Source of the DNA: Acidobacteriota bacterium
GTDB taxonomy: Bacteria > Acidobacteriota > Terriglobia > Terriglobales > SCQP01
Length of the DNA: 64,000 bases
Direction of reading: 5' to 3'
Assembly: GCA_021789895.1 (NCBI GenBank)
Contig: JAJYIU010000022.1
Location: forward strand, 1-64,000
Shown here: piece after piece, positions 59,835 to 64,000 of the stretch
Layout: each line of letters opens with the position of its first letter
Numbering within the stretch: the stretch's first letter is position 1
The notes under the pieces: model-generated
Told to the model about the DNA's origin: nothing
Database searches by the model: none
Seen by the model: only the letters and a program-made list of their open reading frames with translations
Position numbers and translations under genes: made by a program

Positions 59835-60911
59835 TCAGCGCTGGTAGCGGTTGTGAGCGCGCTCGCGCGCCCGCTCTAGCGCCAGCGCGATCATGCGGTC
59901 GAGCAGGCGGGGGTAGGGCAGCCCGGAAACTGCCCAGAGCTTCGGAAACATGCTGATCGGGGTAAAGCCGGGCATGGTGTTGATTTCGTTGACCCAGAGT
60001 TGGGCGCCGCGCCGCGCCAGCAGGAAGTCCACCCGCGCCAGCCCGCTGCAATCCACCGCGCGAAAAGCGCCGATGGCCAACTGTTGTACCCGGCGCCGCA
60101 ACCCCGGAGCGAGCGGCGCGGGAATGCGGTATTGCGTCCCCGTTTCCAGATACTTCGCTTCGTAGTCGTAGAATTCACGCCCGGGCAGGATTTCGCCCGG
60201 CAACGAGGCGCGGGGGTCGTCGTTGCCCAGCACGCTGCATTCGATTTCGCGCGCGTCCACGCCCTGCTCGACTATCAGCTTGGTGTCATAGCGCGCCGCC
60301 AGTTGCAAAGCGCGGCGCAATTGTTCGCGATCGCGCGCTTTGCTGATGCCCACCGAGGAGCCCAGGTTGGCGGGCTTGACGAAAACCGGGTAATCGAGGC
60401 GGCGGACGACCGCCGCCAACACCGATTCGGGCGCGCGCCGCCATTGCCGCCGGCGAAAGCTTAGCCAGGGCACGATCGGCAATCCCGCCTGGACGAAGAG
60501 GCGCTTCATGATCTCTTTGTCCATCCCCACCGCGGAGGCCAGTACGCCCGCGCCGACATAAGGGATGCCGCACAGTTCGAGCAGGCCCTGAATGGTGCCA
60601 TCTTCGCCGAAGGTGCCGTGCAGGATGGGGAGGGCGACATCGGCGCGCAAAATCTCCGCCCGGCGCGCGGCGCCGGCCGGCGCCGGCTCCGGCGGCAACA
60701 GCACCGGCCGGCCTTCGCGCAATACTCGTTCCGGCGAGCGCGCCGCCGCGCCGCCGGCGCTCAGCCAGCGGCCTTCGAGGGTGATGCCGACCGGCACGAT
60801 TTCGTATTTGCGCCGATCCAGGGATTGCAGCACCGAGGCGGCTGAAACCAGCGAGACTTCATGCTCCCCGCTGCGCCCGCCAAACAAAACCGCAACTCGC
60901 AATTTCGCCAT
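59835..60911 (-). CDS. ddl: D-alanine--D-alanine ligase
   Basis: Joins two D-Ala with ATP for the peptidoglycan precursor. The 358-residue ATP-grasp enzyme has [50 protein letters not shown] and [19 protein letters not shown]. The Tyr in the omega-loop region (YEAKYLETG) places it in the D-Ala/D-Ala rather than D-lactate group. Length is normal. AGGGGGAC precedes the ATG. The glycosyltransferase gene lies 65 bp upstream on the same strand. Confidence 0.95.
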   Translation of the reverse strand: MAKLRVAVLFGGRSGEHEVSLVSAASVLQSLDRRKYEIVPVGITLEGRWLSAGGAAARSPERVLREGRPVLLPPEPAPAGAARRAEILRADVALPILHGTFGEDGTIQGLLELCGIPYVGAGVLASAVGMDKEIMKRLFVQAGLPIVPWLSFRRRQWRRAPESVLAAVVRRLDYPVFVKPANLGSSVGISKARDREQLRRALQLAARYDTKLIVEQGVDAREIECSVLGNDDPRASLPGEILPGREFYDYEAKYLETGTQYRIPAPLAPGLRRRVQQLAIGAFRAVDCSGLARVDFLLARRGAQLWVNEINTMPGFTPISMFPKLWAVSGLPYPRLLDRMIALALERARERAHNRYQR

Positions 60912-60976
60912 GTCCCCCTGAGTTTAACAAGTCATCCCGGGCGTATGGACCGGTGGCGGCAAATAAAAACGTAACT

Positions 60977-62638
60977 TTAAAACCCCCGCCGGGTTCGCCA
61001 GATCCACAGCCAATGTCCGCGGTGAACAGCCATCAGGGCATGCAGGCGCCGGGCCAGAAAATATCGCCTCCGGCCATTCGGCGTGAATTCCAGGCTGAAC
61101 CAGTCGGGGCAGGCCGAAGCGTAGCGCCGAAGGCCGCGCCTGGAATAGACTCCCGGAAACCAGAGGTGTAGCACGGGGTGGGTTGGTACGGCCCAACGTA
61201 GCCGGGCGTGGACATCGCCGGCGCCGCGGCCGGTCAGCCAAAATCGTGCCGGCGCCTGCCGGGAAATGCTCCAAAGCACGTAGGGAGTGGTGGCAGCGCC
61301 CAGGTAGCAGGCCGGCGCGGGGGCGAAAGCCGCGCGGTCCAGCCAGCGCGTGGTCAGTTGCGCGATCTGGCGTTCGCGCCGATGCAGGCGGCGAGCGGAG
61401 GAAAATACGTTGCCGCTGGGGTACAGCGTGAGATTGGACGAAGCGGGAATAATCAAAAAATTGAGTGCCAGCAGCGCGGCCGCCAGCGCCGGCAATCGCC
61501 GGCGGCCCCACCCGCCCCCGGCTTCCGCTGCGGGCCAAAGCCAGATCAGGGAATAAAGCGCGACATGGCGGCAATTGTTGCCGCGCACCAGCAGCCAGAA
61601 AACATAAGGCGGCAGGCTGAAAGCCAGCGCCGGCGGGAGCCAATGCGCCGCCCAGGTTCGCCCCCGCCGGCGTAGGCCGTACAACAGGCCGGCGAGAATG
61701 GCGGGCCAGACCAGCACTCCGGGCGCGGTCAACACCGGCAGCAGTTGTTTGCCCCAATTCACGCGGCCCAGGTAGCCGGCGATGGCGCGCCAGCTTTGGC
61801 TTTGCGACTGGCGCCAGGAAGTGTGCAAGAGCGCCGCGCGCCCGAAAAAAAACAGCAGCGACGCGGCCGCGCCCAGCAGCCAGCCTTCGCGGCTGCGGCG
61901 CAGCCATGCCCACACCCGGTGCCGGCGGGCATCGGAGTCGCCGCCGGAAGGGCGTACGCCGGAATCTTCGCCGTAGATCTGGCCGGGTTGCCGGCTTCGG
62001 CTGCGCGCCGCCAACACCGGAAAGATCAACAGCGCCAGAACGCCATCGGCGCGCAACAGCAGCGACGCGGCGAGCAATAAAAGCGAGGCCAGCAGCCATA
62101 AATAGCGATAGCGCACGAGTGGGAAGCGGGCCGCGGCAGCAGCGGTCCGGGGTTGCGGGTAAGCCGCCACGAAGCTCAGCATGGCCGCCAGGAATAGGGC
62201 CATCGCCGGTCCCTGCGGATGCGGCTCAAGGCCCAGCCACCAGACCGCCGGACCGAGTAAAAAGACGATTCCTGACCAGAACGCAGCCGCCGGCAAGGTC
62301 AGCCGCTTGCCGAGTTCCCAGATGAACCAGGCGGTGAGCAGCGCTGCGGCCAGGCTGAACAGGTTCAGCCGCCAGCTCAGTTGGACAATGTCCTGCGAGC
62401 CCGCGTTCAGTCGCGCCGCCAGCCAATAATAGCCGGGCGAAAAAACGCGATCGTAAACCTGCGGCGCGGAAGCCCCGAAGCGCGACCACTGCCGTCCGCC
62501 GAGGACGAACCAGGCGGAATCCGGCTCGCCCGGCCAGGCCGACAGCAGCGGCAGGCGCGTCACGCATACCACCGCGGCCAGAGCGGCGCCGCCCGCCCAG
62601 GCCGGCAGGTGCAGCTTGAACGCATGCCGCGTACGCAT
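60977..62638 (-). CDS. GT-C fold membrane glycosyltransferase
   Basis: The 553-residue protein has about 10-12 hydrophobic segments and a short N-terminal loop with PGEPDSAWFVLGGRQW, in the place where GT-C (GT39/GT87-like) enzymes have their catalytic acidic residues. The FSPGYYWLAARLNAG block is typical of dolichyl- or undecaprenyl-phosphate mannosyltransferase-like proteins. It probably moves a sugar from a polyprenyl carrier outside the inner membrane. The C-terminal part is basic. GGAAGG lies before the ATG. Upstream of ddl on the same strand. Confidence 0.75.
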   Translation of the reverse strand: MRTRHAFKLHLPAWAGGAALAAVVCVTRLPLLSAWPGEPDSAWFVLGGRQWSRFGASAPQVYDRVFSPGYYWLAARLNAGSQDIVQLSWRLNLFSLAAALLTAWFIWELGKRLTLPAAAFWSGIVFLLGPAVWWLGLEPHPQGPAMALFLAAMLSFVAAYPQPRTAAAAARFPLVRYRYLWLLASLLLLAASLLLRADGVLALLIFPVLAARSRSRQPGQIYGEDSGVRPSGGDSDARRHRVWAWLRRSREGWLLGAAASLLFFFGRAALLHTSWRQSQSQSWRAIAGYLGRVNWGKQLLPVLTAPGVLVWPAILAGLLYGLRRRGRTWAAHWLPPALAFSLPPYVFWLLVRGNNCRHVALYSLIWLWPAAEAGGGWGRRRLPALAAALLALNFLIIPASSNLTLYPSGNVFSSARRLHRRERQIAQLTTRWLDRAAFAPAPACYLGAATTPYVLWSISRQAPARFWLTGRGAGDVHARLRWAVPTHPVLHLWFPGVYSRRGLRRYASACPDWFSLEFTPNGRRRYFLARRLHALMAVHRGHWLWIWRTRRGF

Positions 62639-62894
62639 GTTGCATTGCCTTCCAGCGCTCTACTGCATCGAGATGCCGGGCGCCGGCCAGGCTGCCGTCC
62701 CGCGGCGATGGGGCCGTGCGGCCCATATTGCCCGCCCCCCGCCCGTCTCCCAGGTTATTCAAAAAAGCCACTACGCGTAAGTTAGAAAGCTACTACGGTG
62801 AATGACATTGAATCCTAGGAAGTTCGCACGATGACTGAGATTGCCATTCCTCACTTACTCTTTTCCGAGCCACTTCGGGAAAGAGGGGAATGCT

Positions 62895-64000
62895 TTGAGA
62901 TTTTTAGTGTTTTTTTTGGGGTCGTTGGTATTCATGGCCGGCTGCAGCGGGAACAAGACGCTCGTACCGAGCGTGATTCTCAGCCCAAGCCTGGCCAATC
63001 TGATGCCCGGCCAGACACAAGACTTTACCGCCGTCGTGCGCGGCGAAGCCGGCGCCGGCATAGCCTGGCGGGCTACCGGGGGCGTCATCAGCGACACGGG
63101 CATCTTCACCGCCGGCAATAATACCGGCAGCTATAGCGTGACCGCCATCAGCACCGCCGACACCGCGGCTTACGCTGTTGCCAAGGTCAATATCAACAAG
63201 CACGTCAACATCACAATTTCGCCCTCCAGCGCCACCCTGGCGCCGGGAAAGACGCAGCAATTCACCGCGAGCGCATCGGGCGGACCGGACTCCACCGTGA
63301 CCTGGTCGGCCACCGGCGGCACGATTACGTCCTCCGGTCTCTATACCGCCGGCGGCGCCGCGGGAAAATTCAGCGTCACCGCCACCAGCACGCTGAATCC
63401 CAGCGTATCCAGCAGCGTTCCGGTGACGATTCAGTCCGCGCCGGCGATCAGCATCAGCATCGCTCCGGGCAGCGCCAGCCTGAACCCGGGCCAGACGCAG
63501 CAATTCAGCGCCAGCGTGGCGAATTCCAGCAATACCGGCGTGACCTGGCAAGCGACCGGAGGCACGATCACTTCCTCCGGCCTCTATACCGCCGGTGGCA
63601 CGGCCGGCGCCTATGCCGTTACCGCGACCAGCGTGGCCGATACGAGTAAAAGCGCCAGCGCTACGGTCAGCATCGCCGCCGTCACCACCACGTCCACGCG
63701 GCTCTTTCCCTCCTCCGGAGCCAACTGGCTGTATTCGGCCCCCTCTGGCACCCCGATCAACATCTCCAACGTAACCTCGGGGATGACGTTCAACATCAAT
63801 GCCCACGACGGCGGCTATGATTACCCCGTCCAGGATGCCGACGGCTCCAACGGCTGCACCACTTTCACCGATGTCGGCAGCTACAATTTCAACGATACCT
63901 ATTGCGTGCCCAATCCCACCGGCGGCTTCCAGCCGTCGTGGGGAGTGGACCACCACCTGATCGTGCTGAATAAAAATACCGGCGTCTATTACGATTTCTG
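62895..64000 (+). CDS. Ig-like-repeat lipoprotein, cut by the window edge
   Basis: The frame is open from 62895 to the end of the window (368 codons read). A lipobox, LVFMAGC, ends the signal peptide. Three bacterial Ig-like (Big2-type) repeats of about 80 residues follow, each with P-G-(Q/K)-T-Q-x-F and W-x-A-T-G-G-x-I. From about residue 270 a new region begins (RLFPSSGANWLYSAPSGTP) that lies partly outside the window. Likely a cell-surface protein with a C-terminal functional domain. TTG at 62895 is favoured because AGAGGGG lies about 7 bp before it; ATG 62934 is the alternative. Confidence 0.78.
   Translation, partial: MRFLVFFLGSLVFMAGCSGNKTLVPSVILSPSLANLMPGQTQDFTAVVRGEAGAGIAWRATGGVISDTGIFTAGNNTGSYSVTAISTADTAAYAVAKVNINKHVNITISPSSATLAPGKTQQFTASASGGPDSTVTWSATGGTITSSGLYTAGGAAGKFSVTATSTLNPSVSSSVPVTIQSAPAISISIAPGSASLNPGQTQQFSASVANSSNTGVTWQATGGTITSSGLYTAGGTAGAYAVTATSVADTSKSASATVSIAAVTTTSTRLFPSSGANWLYSAPSGTPINISNVTSGMTFNINAHDGGYDYPVQDADGSNGCTTFTDVGSYNFNDTYCVPNPTGGFQPSWGVDHHLIVLNKNTGVYYDF

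Overview
The window is GC-rich chromosomal DNA from a Gram-negative bacterium. LpxC (lipid A synthesis), outer-membrane beta-barrel and lipoprotein genes, and a Rieske/cytochrome b pair show the Gram-negative cell plan. The best guess is an Acidobacteriota member. The hints are a short protein with an Arg/Lys/Ala-rich tail, a MerR-type HspR linked to dnaK-dnaJ, a BlaI-like palindrome, a GH57-DUF3536/TreY pair, and Ig-like-repeat lipoproteins. This assignment rests on gene content, not on a marker-gene search, and is moderate at best.

Layout. 1-1724: an AT-richer pocket with two small genes, then about 1.2 kb without a convincing gene but with a 124-bp-period direct repeat and TGCCGTTT iterons. 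1725-4966: pirin, an MFS transporter and LexA. 4983-8781 (minus): a molybdate/tungstate-type ABC operon (HTH-TOBE regulator, outer-membrane barrel, binding protein, permease, ATPase). 8857-13180 (plus): the heat-shock operon dnaK-dnaJ-hspR, then pgpA; the dnaK promoter carries a degenerate HspR (HAIR) site. 13652-19081 (minus): a tightly packed run of response regulator, histidine kinase, metallo-beta-lactamase-fold hydrolase, aminotransferase and inositol-type dehydrogenase. 19272-21721: TPR protein, mannose-6-phosphate isomerase and tRNA-Glu(CTC).

21901-25392: an FNR-like regulator with a likely Fe-S cysteine set, divergent from a Rieske gene and a cytochrome b/cytochrome c fusion. 25682-31587: two convergent sensory kinases, one with an OB-like periplasmic sensor and one CheB-CheR-PAS-kinase giant with a degenerate ATPase domain. 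31828-39911: lpxC, an amidohydrolase, a DinG-type helicase, a deoxyhypusine-synthase-like enzyme, an unknown protein and a beta-helix protein. 40022-46589: a truncated VapC, hyuA and hyuB on opposite strands, an amino-acid permease and small redox proteins. 46665-48600: an RsbU-type phosphatase and a vapBC pair.

48729-56767 (minus): a three-gene operon of acyl-CoA ligase/ACP/acyltransferase fusion, GH57-DUF3536 glucan enzyme and maltooligosyl trehalose synthase. 56922-59582: small membrane and exported proteins, including one made mostly of six near-identical LSGTSTAPYPGTG repeats, followed by an overlapping pair of membrane genes. 59835-62638 (minus): a GT-C-type membrane glycosyltransferase and D-Ala-D-Ala ligase. 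The right edge cuts a lipoprotein with three Ig-like repeats.

No CRISPR array, complete insertion sequence, phage module or rRNA operon is visible. The most interesting loci are the exported-repeat/membrane cluster near 57.4-59.1 kb, the metal-uptake operon with its own outer-membrane barrel, the two-component system coupled to metabolic genes, and the ligase-acyltransferase/GH57/TreY operon.
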